Positions 9,385-17,472 of a stretch of 49,992 bases of DNA are shown piece by piece. Positions within the stretch are counted from its first letter, which is position 1; each line of letters opens with the position of its first letter. Source of the stretch: CAZFBA01 sp964517135. GTDB taxonomy: Bacteria; Cyanobacteriota; Vampirovibrionia; JBFMGH01. The position numbers and the translations under genes are program-made. Under the pieces are notes generated by a model. It had not been told where the DNA came from. It searched no databases and worked only from the letters and a program-made list of their open reading frames with translations. The stretch is from NCBI GenBank assembly GCA_964517135.1, contig CAZFBA010000029.1:1-49992 (forward strand), given 5' to 3'.

Positions 9385-9822
9385 TTATTTTTCAACAATA
9401 AAGGTTACAGGCCCATCATTGATAAGGTGAATTTCCATCATGGCTCCAAAAGAACCTGTTTCTACTGTGATGCCTTCTTTTTTAATCAGCTCAACAAATT
9501 GCTCATAAAGAGGTTCAGCCTTTAAAGGATGTTCAGCACTATCAAAAGAGGGTCTTTTGCCTTTTCTGCAATCTCCGCTCAGTGTAAACTGACTTACAAC
9601 AAGAATACTGCCGTTTGCATCTTTTACTGAAAGGTTCATTTTGCCCTCAATATCAGGAAAAATTCTTAAGTTTGCTATTTTAGACGCCAGAAATTCAGCC
9701 TGAGTTAAGTTATCTCCTTTGTCAATACCGACTAACACCAGTATACCGTTTTTAATAGCGCTTATTTCTTTATTGTTAACTTTTACTGATGCTTCTTTTA
9801 CTCTCTGCAAAACTACTTTCAT
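9385..9822 (-). CDS. dtd: D-aminoacyl-tRNA deacylase
   Basis: Removes D-amino acids, and glycine mischarged on tRNA-Ala, from tRNA: a translation quality-control enzyme. It is 145 residues, exactly family length. It carries the N-terminal MKVVLQRVKEASV, the catalytic-pocket SQFTL motif and the C-terminal NDGPVT (the family's NxGPVT cross-subunit motif). Its ATG overlaps the stop of the upstream Maf gene by four bases (ATGA), so it is the last gene of a three-gene operon. The link to flagellin glycosylation is probably only co-transcription. Confidence 0.96.
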   Translation of the reverse strand: MKVVLQRVKEASVKVNNKEISAIKNGILVLVGIDKGDNLTQAEFLASKIANLRIFPDIEGKMNLSVKDANGSILVVSQFTLSGDCRKGKRPSFDSAEHPLKAEPLYEQFVELIKKEGITVETGSFGAMMEIHLINDGPVTFIVEK

Positions 9823-11633
9823 TTTTCACTACCTTTCAAAGGTATTTCTAGAAACTCTTTTAAGACAGGTATACTTTCACTTAATTTGTCATAATAGTCC
9901 TGACAGAGTTCTAGATATCTGTTAATGTCTTCCAGTCCATTAATAGAGATATTTCTACCGAATTCCTGTCTGAAGGCATAGCTTTCTTTTTGAATCATAG
10001 GAGACATTAGCTGGCATGACTCATTAATGATCCGGTCAATTTTGCCATTCAGCTCATAGAGCTCTTGAAACTTTTTAAGAATGTAATTTTTATTAAAATC
10101 ATACTTATCCAGCTCTTCTAAAAGCTTTTCTTTTATTTTCTGAGCTTTATTGATAGATGGCAGTATCTTGTCAAGGGTATTGTAATTATCTTTTAGTGCA
10201 TTAGCAACTGTCATCTTACCTGCTCTTAAAGGATTTATAGAATTCTGTTCTGCTTCTTGAATAATTGCTTCAACATCAATCTTTTTATCAGGTATAAGCA
10301 AAGCTGCCTCAAGAAAAGGGATATGCTCCAGGCCTTCAATGTAGGCCCCGCCTTCTGTTGCGTTAATAATCCTTACTTTGTCTTTGTATTCACTTGCGAT
10401 TTCTTCATAATATCTTCTAAAAATAGCATAATCAGTATTTGTAGTTACTTTCTCACCATGCCACCCCGGTACTATAAGCTGCTGTGCTTTTTTATGCGGA
10501 TTAAACAATTTGTCATCAGCATATACATTACCTTCTTTATTGTAAGCAAGATCCTGGCCAACCATTATGATAGGGTTACAGCCAAAATTAATTGCTGCAT
10601 ATAGTGCTGATACTGCAACTGTACCTCTATTAATATAGTGTTTGTTGTTTAATTTAAGCTTTGCGGCCAGCCAGTTACTGAAGTGGTCGTTACAGGGTAA
10701 ATAGACAAAATTTCTTTTTGAGTTTTGGTTATATATTGCTTTATTTACCGATGGCTGGGTTATAAAATTAAGTTTATCAATGTTATTGACATCATCAAGT
10801 TGCTTTTCAATGGCTTTATTAACATCAATATAAACAGAAAAATCCGGGTGAATTTTATTTTGCTCTTTAACCAGTCTTACTGCTCCTCCTATACAGAATA
10901 TAACTGCATTATCAGAATATTTTTTGACCTGTTCTATGTTTTTCTTCAATGATGGCCCGGGAGAAATTATAATTGCAGGTATATCACTAAATTTATCTTT
11001 TAAAATATCTATATAATGGCTTTTTAGAACATTATTAATATTTTTAATAGACATTTTTAGCCATTTGTCAGATACTTCAAAGAGTGTAAAGTAGTTATTA
11101 TTATAAATACCTTTTAGAAACATCAATTCATTTTGAATATCTTTAATCATATCAGGATAAATCAATTTATAAATATCGAGAAAACACATATTTATGGGGT
11201 CTTCATAAAGGTAAAATTTCTTAAAGGCCATATTCAGGTCTTCTTTTTGATTGGCAAGCATAACACGATTGTCTGCAAGTTCTTCAGAGAAATCAACATT
11301 TTCAAAAGTAATACGCAAAAGGTCAATATTTGGTTCAAAGAGCAATATTCTTGATTCTGAGCTGATATAAACCCTTTTAAAGAGGTATCCAAGTCCTATT
11401 CCGAAGATAACGTTTATTGCCTTTCTGGAGGTATCTGAAAGCATTGAAAAAACTTTTTGAGCTTCTTCTTGAGGATTTGCAACAGAATGAAAAGGTACAT
11501 CCTCGTATATGAGGTTAACATCACCTGATTCTGACAGTGCAAAAGTATAGTTACCTGCTATTTTATGATTTCGAATGTTTTGAGCCAGCTTCGGGTTATA
11601 TTTTTCTATATGTTGAAGGTTTTTTTCAAGCAT
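9819..11633 (-). CDS. Maf-family (DUF115) motility accessory glycosyltransferase 1
   Basis: 604 residues of the Maf/DUF115 family, which transfers nonulosonic acids (pseudaminic or legionaminic type) to flagellin in other flagellated bacteria. Family features are the nucleotide-binding SPGPSL motif (225-229 in PAIIISPGPSLKK) and the segment RGTVAVSALYAA...IIMVGQDLAY at about 335-370. The N-terminal domain (about 1-200) contains FGIGLGYLFKR. It is paralogous over its length to the next gene upstream, 10 bases away, so the pair arose by duplication. No membrane segment. The substrate is inferred from the neighbouring neuB-type gene. Confidence 0.88.
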   Translation of the reverse strand: MLEKNLQHIEKYNPKLAQNIRNHKIAGNYTFALSESGDVNLIYEDVPFHSVANPQEEAQKVFSMLSDTSRKAINVIFGIGLGYLFKRVYISSESRILLFEPNIDLLRITFENVDFSEELADNRVMLANQKEDLNMAFKKFYLYEDPINMCFLDIYKLIYPDMIKDIQNELMFLKGIYNNNYFTLFEVSDKWLKMSIKNINNVLKSHYIDILKDKFSDIPAIIISPGPSLKKNIEQVKKYSDNAVIFCIGGAVRLVKEQNKIHPDFSVYIDVNKAIEKQLDDVNNIDKLNFITQPSVNKAIYNQNSKRNFVYLPCNDHFSNWLAAKLKLNNKHYINRGTVAVSALYAAINFGCNPIIMVGQDLAYNKEGNVYADDKLFNPHKKAQQLIVPGWHGEKVTTNTDYAIFRRYYEEIASEYKDKVRIINATEGGAYIEGLEHIPFLEAALLIPDKKIDVEAIIQEAEQNSINPLRAGKMTVANALKDNYNTLDKILPSINKAQKIKEKLLEELDKYDFNKNYILKKFQELYELNGKIDRIINESCQLMSPMIQKESYAFRQEFGRNISINGLEDINRYLELCQDYYDKLSESIPVLKEFLEIPLKGSEK

Positions 11634-11643
11634 AACAAACCTT

Positions 11644-13617
11644 TCAGACAGATGCTTTATTTAAAAGGTTTTCGTTGTCTTCAACTACTTGAGGTAGCAG
11701 GTCTTTAAGGCTTCCAGCCCCTGATATAACAGCTTGATATAACTTGATAGAGTGGAAAATATTATCTTTTAGCATAGCAATCTTATCTTCTTTATCTTCT
11801 GTTTCTGATGATCTGGCATATGTGCTGCTGAATTCAAATAGTTCCTTTTGAATAAACGGGTTAATGAGTTCTGTTTTTTTAATTATAGAAACAAGTTTCA
11901 GGTCGAATTTACCTAGTTTATCTATGTTTTTATCTATTACTCTTGCATTCATTCCGGGTTTTTCCAGTTCTTCCTGTATTTTTAGAGCTATTTTCATTGC
12001 TTTTTGTGCAAGATCAGAGGCTTCAGCAAGGTCATTAATTGCATTGTAAATTGCATTAAAGAGTATCTGGTAATCAGGTCTTGTTTGATTGAAATCTTCG
12101 AATATTTCATCAATTACTGCATTGATATTTATGCCGTGATCAAGATTAACCTCTTTTAGTGCCTCTTTAAACGGCATGTGTTCTAAACCTTTAATAAATG
12201 CTCCTCCTTCAGAGCAGTTGATTACACGCTGATCTGTTTTTGGCAATTCTCTTTCGGCAATATCAATATAGTTATCCAGAAAAACATGATAGGAATTAGT
12301 TGTCAGGAGGTCTTCGCCGTTCCATCCTTTAACATATATCGAGTCAGATGCCATAATTTCATTTCTGGCTTTAAACTCTTCTTTAGTCAATTCAAGTGTT
12401 TTGCCGATTTCTTCATAGGTTTCATCGGTATAGCCGTAAGAGACCTTTCCATCTTCAGAAATTTCATATTTCAGCTTTTCATAAGAAGAATTTGAAGCAT
12501 ACATTTTACCGTCTCTGTAAGCTAGATCCTGACCTGTAAGCATAACAGGCGATGCCCCTGAATGCTGTGCAGCATAATAAGCAGTTATAGATACGGTTCC
12601 TCTGTTAGGAAAGCCCGTTACATCTCTTGTAACGGTTCTGCCAAACCACTTCGCAATACTATCGCCCAATGGAAAGTTTATCATAAAGCGTTTTACCGGA
12701 AGCTTATAGATTGCTCTGTGTGTCATAGGTTGAACAATAACAGTCAAATCATCTAGATAGCTTATACCTTCAAACTGTTGTGAGACGTTCAGGTTTTCGA
12801 TTACAGCTACCAGATGGGGTTTAATGCCGGCTTTATGAATAGCTTTCAGTGCCTGCCCGACAGCAACAATGAATACTTTATCCTGAACTTCTTTAAGTTG
12901 ATCAATGGCATATTCTAGAGAAGGCCCGGCAGAAACACACACAGCAGGAACCCCTTTCAGTCTATCTTTCAGCATATTCATATTCGGATATTTCATTACA
13001 TCAAAAATGTTGTTAACTGCTGCCAGCGACCATTTCATAGCTTTCTTGATGACTGTTGACTGGTTAATAGTAGAATCTCGATAAAGCATTTGAAGCATTT
13101 CGGTTAGTTCTTGCATTTGTTTAGAAAACTTTAACCTGTATGGAGTTAATGTTTGAAGTCCAACATAGTCTCCATGATAATAATTTAGCATAAAAAGAGG
13201 TTTCATTTCTTTAATATCGCCTAATACACAGACATTAGGCATAGACAACTCATTGCTAAAATCTACCACTTCAAGGGTAGCCCGTAAAATATCAAGGTTA
13301 GGTTCGTATAAAACCAGTTTACCTTTGCATTCAATGGTTGCTCTTTTGAACAGATAACCAAGCCCCAGGCCAAAAACAACATTAAATGACTTATAACCAG
13401 TATCTTTAACATTGCTATAAATATTTTTAGCCTCCAGTATAGGGTTTTCAACACTATGAAGTGGCATACCTTCATACACCATAATGATATCGCCTGATTG
13501 TGCACACATAAAGTCAACATTGACAGGCGTATGCTCTCTAATAGTTTCTGCAAGCTTTTTGTTTTTCTTTATTAAAGCCTCAAGATTTTTTTCCAGTGTC
13601 TCGTTCTTTTCTTGCAT
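11644..13617 (-). CDS. Maf-family (DUF115) motility accessory glycosyltransferase 2
   Basis: 657 residues, paralogue of the gene downstream. The same motifs are present: FGLGLGYLFKRA near the N-terminus, AGPSLEYAI (about 237-245) and RGTVSITAYYAA...MLTGQDLAYRDG. It is longer than paralogue 1, mainly through an insertion of about 45 residues after GQDLAY with many Glu and Lys. First gene of the operon with Maf 1 and dtd. It is transcribed divergently from the neuB-type gene, with 180 bases between starts, so the two units may share control. Glycosyltransferase function follows from the family; specificity is unknown. Confidence 0.88.
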   Translation of the reverse strand: MQEKNETLEKNLEALIKKNKKLAETIREHTPVNVDFMCAQSGDIIMVYEGMPLHSVENPILEAKNIYSNVKDTGYKSFNVVFGLGLGYLFKRATIECKGKLVLYEPNLDILRATLEVVDFSNELSMPNVCVLGDIKEMKPLFMLNYYHGDYVGLQTLTPYRLKFSKQMQELTEMLQMLYRDSTINQSTVIKKAMKWSLAAVNNIFDVMKYPNMNMLKDRLKGVPAVCVSAGPSLEYAIDQLKEVQDKVFIVAVGQALKAIHKAGIKPHLVAVIENLNVSQQFEGISYLDDLTVIVQPMTHRAIYKLPVKRFMINFPLGDSIAKWFGRTVTRDVTGFPNRGTVSITAYYAAQHSGASPVMLTGQDLAYRDGKMYASNSSYEKLKYEISEDGKVSYGYTDETYEEIGKTLELTKEEFKARNEIMASDSIYVKGWNGEDLLTTNSYHVFLDNYIDIAERELPKTDQRVINCSEGGAFIKGLEHMPFKEALKEVNLDHGININAVIDEIFEDFNQTRPDYQILFNAIYNAINDLAEASDLAQKAMKIALKIQEELEKPGMNARVIDKNIDKLGKFDLKLVSIIKKTELINPFIQKELFEFSSTYARSSETEDKEDKIAMLKDNIFHSIKLYQAVISGAGSLKDLLPQVVEDNENLLNKASV

Positions 13618-13797
13618 ATATTGACTTCTCCCCGTATGATATAAAAGTATACGCCAGCTGGCAAAATCTGGGCAAATATATCAATGACTTAATTATTATA
13701 CTCTAAAAATGTCCTTTAGAAAGGGTTTCTATATTATAATAGAATCATAAAACATCACTAATATTATTATATTTCAATACCTGCAAGGAGTCATCGT

Positions 13798-14790
13798 ATG
13801 AAAATAGGACAATTTGAAATTGGTGAGAACAAACCCTGTTTCATAATAGCTGAAATAGGCATCAACCACGATGGAAATATAGACAAAGCAAAAGAATTAA
13901 TTTCTATTGCATCGAACACAGGGGCAAGTGCAGTTAAGTTTCAGTCTTTTATACCTGAAGATCTTTATTCGGCTGAGGCCTGCCCTGAAGGTATAGAATT
14001 GTTAAACAGATATAAACTGTCTTTTGAAGATCAGCAATATCTTTTTGATTATGCAAAATTACTGGGTATACTCTTTCTATCAACACCCTTTGAATTTAAA
14101 TCTGCTAAAATGCTTGCTGATCTAGGTGTTGAAGCGTTCAAAATTGGGTCCGGTGAAATAAATTATTTTGAATTTCTTGAGTATATTGCAAAATTTGATA
14201 AACCTGTTATTCTTTCAACAGGCGGCAGCTCTATTTCAGACGTTGACAAAGCTCTTGGAACCATTAAAAATGTTACCAGTGCTGATGTTGCCATTTTACA
14301 CTGTGTTTCTTCTTATCCTGCAAAACCGGAAGACCTGCACTTAAGAGCTATTAATACTCTCAGGCACACTTTCCCTGATTCTATTATAGGATATTCTGAT
14401 CATTCAGAAGGCTTTGAAGCCGCTATTGCTGCTGTAACCCTTGGTGCCAGAATAATAGAAAAACACCTGACTTATGATAAAAATGCTGATGGGCCGGATC
14501 ACAAAGCATCTGCAAGCCCTGAAGAGTTTCACCAAATGGTAAAATCCATCAGACAGGTTGAAAAGATGCTTGGATCAAGTGAAAAGAAACGACAGCTATC
14601 AGAAATTAAGTTTACCAGAAGCCTCACCATTAAAAGGGAAATAAAAAAGGGAGAAGAGATTAAAGAAGAAGATATCGTTGCCTGTCGCCCATCCGGGGGG
14701 TTAGCCCCGGTGTTAAAGTATATCTTTTCTGGAAGAAAGGCCTCTCGAGACATTAAAAAAGACGAACTGGCCAGTTTCGATATGATCTAA
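13798..14790 (+). CDS. neuB: NeuB-family nonulosonate (sialic/pseudaminic/legionaminic acid) synthase
   Basis: Condenses phosphoenolpyruvate with a hexosamine derivative to a nine-carbon sugar acid. It is 330 residues with the two expected domains: a TIM-barrel synthase (1 to about 270; motifs AEIGINHDG, VKFQSF, KIGSGE, YSDHSEG and EKHLTYDKNADGPDH) and a C-terminal antifreeze-like SAF domain (about 275-330). AAGGAG is placed well before the ATG. The divergent Maf genes suggest the sugar is used on flagellin. Sequence alone does not separate sialic, pseudaminic and legionaminic acid synthases, so the symbol denotes the family. The precursor and CMP-activation genes are not in the window. Confidence 0.9.
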   Translation: MKIGQFEIGENKPCFIIAEIGINHDGNIDKAKELISIASNTGASAVKFQSFIPEDLYSAEACPEGIELLNRYKLSFEDQQYLFDYAKLLGILFLSTPFEFKSAKMLADLGVEAFKIGSGEINYFEFLEYIAKFDKPVILSTGGSSISDVDKALGTIKNVTSADVAILHCVSSYPAKPEDLHLRAINTLRHTFPDSIIGYSDHSEGFEAAIAAVTLGARIIEKHLTYDKNADGPDHKASASPEEFHQMVKSIRQVEKMLGSSEKKRQLSEIKFTRSLTIKREIKKGEEIKEEDIVACRPSGGLAPVLKYIFSGRKASRDIKKDELASFDMI

Positions 14791-14876
14791 CCTGACATTT
14801 ATCAAGCCAGTAATAATTGAGATATATACCCTACTGAATTCTATCAGCATATATTAATTATTTACGTGGAATGGTA

Positions 14877-14965
14877 TAAACGACATAAAAAATTAAACAA
14901 TTATAAAAGTGCCTTATATTTTCAGAAATCTGATTAATTATGACGTTGATCATAGTTTTCTTGGT
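14877..14965 (+). repeat. Intergenic repeat module B, copy 2
   Basis: Begins TAAACGACATAAAAAATTAA and continues to about 14965. Matches 2693-2781 in direct orientation over about 90 bases with moderate divergence. Confidence 0.75.
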
Positions 14966-15026
14966 TTCAATAATTTTATCAGTCTTTTTATCTTTAGGGG
15001 GTCTCTGAATAATATAAAAGTTCTTT

Positions 15027-15213
15027 GATTCAAGAAATTGGTTACCCCCTGTTTATGCTGAAATCAGTAATTCTTGTTATAAAATTTTTGAAAATCGAAA
15101 CCAGAAAAATCTGTCATTCTGGCTAGAAGAAGCTATTTGATTCAGGTTTAAAGTATTTTTATCCGAAATGTTTATTATATCAGTATTAAAGAAAAAAGAA
15201 GAGGCTAATATTC
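15027..15213 (+). repeat. Intergenic repeat module A, copy 2
   Basis: 187 bases, nearly identical to the reverse complement of 2501-2687. Includes TTTTTGAAAATCGAAACCAG, shared with the right end of the MITE-like element at 29640-29808. Inner stem sequences (for example CTGGCTAGAAG) match between copies. Confidence 0.85.
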
Positions 15214-15717
15214 TGCAAAACTATCTTCTTTTATTAAGGAGACAGAAAAACAGTCTTTATAGCAAGGCTAGAAGAATTTATCATTATGAACGCTTATTTA
15301 TACTTAAAAGCATATAATCAATATACCAGGATTACTTACACGAATTTAGAATTGAAAAATTTAGTAATCAAAACTATTTAGCTTATCTTGCGTAACTTTT
15401 GTTAAAAAAACAACCAATATGCAGAAAAAAACAGTCAATTCTTGCTATTAATTATGGTTGCTTAAAAATATTGTCGTGTTAAAATGTTAAAATCATCTTT
15501 TAAGTGAAATTGTTTTTAATAAACAGGATACAAAGTTACTTTCTCTGATATCAACCTTATATAAACCAGACCTAACAAGGCATTCAATCTCTTTATAATG
15601 TAAAAAAATATTAATTTTGGGGAAAAATAATAGCTTTTTTAACAATTTTGAAATTCAGGGGGGTTATATTAGTGGGAATATATATTATTTGTAGTAAAAC
15701 TTTGAACCAGGTGTTAT

Positions 15718-16296
15718 ATGGTATATTTTAGCCCTGCTGTAACGCAGCAGATAAGCAATTTCATAAATTTTACGCCTACACATCAACGATTTACACTTGG
15801 TGCAACCGGTATTGTGTCTCAACCAGCTCTGGATTACTCTAATCCGTGGGTTGATAAAGATACAAGAAAATATTCAGCCATAAAAACTGCTATTAAGATC
15901 TTTGTAGGTACAATTACAGGTGTCTTATCTAGATATGGCGGCCAGAAAATGGGAGAATGGCTTGTTAATACCGGTAAAATGGAAGTGCCGCAATCAATAT
16001 TAACAAAATTTAAGAACATGGGGCCTGATACTCTAAGATATGAATTCGCCAAGGTCAAAAATATACCTATAGAAAAAGTTCCTAGAGACCCTAATCTGTA
16101 TAAAACATTTGCTAAAATGAGGTTTGGCAATGCTGTCGGCTGGGTATGTGCAGTATTAGCAGCTGCAGTGGCAGTATTTGCCCTTGAAATACCTTTTATA
16201 AACAAACTTCTAAACAGGGCTTTAAAGAAATTTGCCCCTCAGGATGACCAGAATCAACCACCTGATAATCTTAAACAAATCAACAAAACAGCATAG
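15718..16296 (+). CDS. Small membrane protein of unknown function (MVYFSP...)
   Basis: 192 residues; family not recognised. Two hydrophobic segments are visible: about 55-75 (AIKIFVGTITGVLSRYGG, moderate) and about 138-165 (GWVCAVLAAAVAVFALEI, strong). The C-terminus is short, polar and Pro/Gln-rich. There is no Sec signal peptide. The protein resembles the next gene in layout (soluble N-terminus, a membrane segment, a KFGRML/KMGEWLV-NTGK-type helix, then a second membrane segment and a polar tail), and both contain [VK]SGK/NTGK near the middle. They may be distant paralogues. The last codons read CAACAAAACAGCATAGT, nearly one unit of the tandem array after the gap. Confidence 0.65.
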   Translation: MVYFSPAVTQQISNFINFTPTHQRFTLGATGIVSQPALDYSNPWVDKDTRKYSAIKTAIKIFVGTITGVLSRYGGQKMGEWLVNTGKMEVPQSILTKFKNMGPDTLRYEFAKVKNIPIEKVPRDPNLYKTFAKMRFGNAVGWVCAVLAAAVAVFALEIPFINKLLNRALKKFAPQDDQNQPPDNLKQINKTA

Positions 16297-16314
16297 TAAT
16301 CAAAAGAATGTAAT

Positions 16315-16414
16315 NNNNNNNNNNNNNNNNNNNNNNNNNNNNNNNNNNNNNNNNNNNNNNNNNNNNNNNNNNNNNNNNNNNNNNNNNNNNNNNNNNNNNN
16401 NNNNNNNNNNNNNN
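16315..16414. other. Assembly gap (100 N)
   Basis: Exactly 100 N, the conventional placeholder for a gap of unknown length. The right contig edge begins inside a 16-bp tandem array, so the break was probably caused by that repeat. The true distance between the flanking genes is unknown. Confidence 0.97.
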
Positions 16415-16485
16415 CAACAAAAAACATAGTCAACAAAAAACATAGTCAACAAAAAACATAGTCAACAAAAAACATAGTCAACAAA
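16415..16485. repeat. 16-bp tandem repeat array at contig edge
   Basis: Four perfect copies of CAACAAAAAACATAGT (16415-16478) plus a partial CAACAAA. The array may extend into the N gap. A degenerate 17-base copy, CAACAAAACAGCATAGT, forms the end and stop codon of the upstream gene (16281-16297), suggesting the array grew from that gene's 3' end. The period of 16 is not a multiple of 3 and the unit has an in-frame TAG, so it is not coding. Confidence 0.92.
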
Positions 16486-16499
16486 TCCAGGAATATTAA

Positions 16500-17177
16500 A
16501 TGCTAAAAAATACCATCTCAAAAATAGCTGAATATGCTCTGAAAGATGACAGAAGTCTTGCAAACTTCCTGAAGTGGTCTGCTGCATTTAATTTTGGTAT
16601 TGGTTCTGTTGGTTATACACTTGGTTTAGCCATAAATGATAAGCTTCCTAAGAAAGAAAAGCCTTTTATGGTAATGCAGGAAGCTGTTCAGGGAGTTTTA
16701 AATATAGCAATATTTCTGCTTATAGCTTCGAGTTTTCAAAAGTTTGGCAGGATGTTAGTAAAGTCAGGTAAGATTTTGCCCGGCATAGAAGGGTTAAAAA
16801 GGCCTGAAGTGGCTAAATATGTTACCCAATATTTTGATGATGCTGTTAAGCTGGCTAAAAGTAATCCAAAAATCGAAAGTGCTATAAGAACTTTTGTATC
16901 AGGTTCAGAGGTTGTAACATCTCTATTGGGTACTATAGTTGCTTTTAACCTGGTTTCACCATTTTTAAGAAATCTGCTGGCGAGCAAATTGCAAAAGAAA
17001 GGTGACAAAAAGCTAGATATAAAAGAACAGGGTGCACCTGTATTGCCGTCATTAAAGTTAGGAAATAAGACCAATATTGACCCCGCAAATCCATTTAATG
17101 CTTTTAATAAAGCTATGACAGTAAGTGGCCTGGCACAGAGAACGGTTGTTTCTCCGGTTACTGCTTTAAGAATTTAA
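16500..17177 (+). CDS. Small membrane protein of unknown function (MLKNTISK...)
   Basis: 225 residues; family not recognised. Two or three hydrophobic stretches: about 25-45 (weak, Gly-rich), about 62-80 (VLNIAIFLLIASSF) and about 138-160 (LLGTIVAFNLVSPFLRNLL). It is followed by a basic stretch (KLQKKGDKK) and a polar Pro/Asn tail. The overall design resembles the protein at 15718, with SFQKFGRMLVKSGKILPG here and a comparable KMGEWLVNTGKMEVP there. GGAAT precedes the ATG. The start lies 14 bases after the tandem array, so changes in array length would alter its upstream region. Function unknown. Confidence 0.65.
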   Translation: MLKNTISKIAEYALKDDRSLANFLKWSAAFNFGIGSVGYTLGLAINDKLPKKEKPFMVMQEAVQGVLNIAIFLLIASSFQKFGRMLVKSGKILPGIEGLKRPEVAKYVTQYFDDAVKLAKSNPKIESAIRTFVSGSEVVTSLLGTIVAFNLVSPFLRNLLASKLQKKGDKKLDIKEQGAPVLPSLKLGNKTNIDPANPFNAFNKAMTVSGLAQRTVVSPVTALRI

Positions 17178-17301
17178 GTTAAATCAAAGTTTTTGGGGTT
17201 TTCTCAAGAGTGAATTTGAGCAGGGAAGCATTTTTTATATATTAAACGATATAAAGAATTCAGCAATTCCAGCAACTTATGCCCGGAACCTCCAAAAACA
17301 C

Positions 17302-17341
17302 TAATTTCTTGAATCTGTGAACTTTTATATTATTCAGAGAT
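17302..17341 (-). repeat. Third partial copy of the module A/B repeat family
   Basis: AATTTCTTGAATC...TATTATTCAGAGA is the reverse complement of 15000-15040 with a few changes. About 60 bases earlier (17243) a degenerate start of module B, TAAACGATATAAAGAATT, is visible. It lies between two convergent genes, 17178-17472, which otherwise hold only the terminator at 17375. Confidence 0.65.
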
Positions 17342-17374
17342 CTCGCCTGTATATTCTTTCAGCAGGAATAAAAA

Positions 17375-17396
17375 TACCAGGCTAGGTTGCCTGGTA
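17375..17396 (-). terminator. Intrinsic terminator of the C39-like protease gene
   Basis: TACCAGGC / GCCTGGTA with a TAGGTT loop. Read on the minus strand it is followed by TTTTTATTCC. It lies about 75 bases beyond the protease stop at 17473. Confidence 0.7.
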
Positions 17397-17472
17397 AAAG
17401 AAGTTTTGAGCAGGACTGGTATTTTACTATTTAGAGAAATCTGTTTTTTTTAAGAGCTTATAGAAATGATTA

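Larger units (their letters stand above)
14791..15717. other. 927-base gene-free region carrying repeat modules B and A
   Basis: Holds module B copy 2 (14877-14965), a 40-base piece at 15000-15040 that reappears inverted at 17302-17341, and module A copy 2 (15027-15213). From 15214 to 15717 the sequence is very A+T-rich. The end holds the leader of the next gene, including a G run GGGGGG near 15658. I see no gene. Confidence 0.7.

Noticed and set aside
16415..16485. The 16-bp tandem array as a CRISPR.
   Set aside because: Units are directly adjacent with no spacers, and no cas gene is present.
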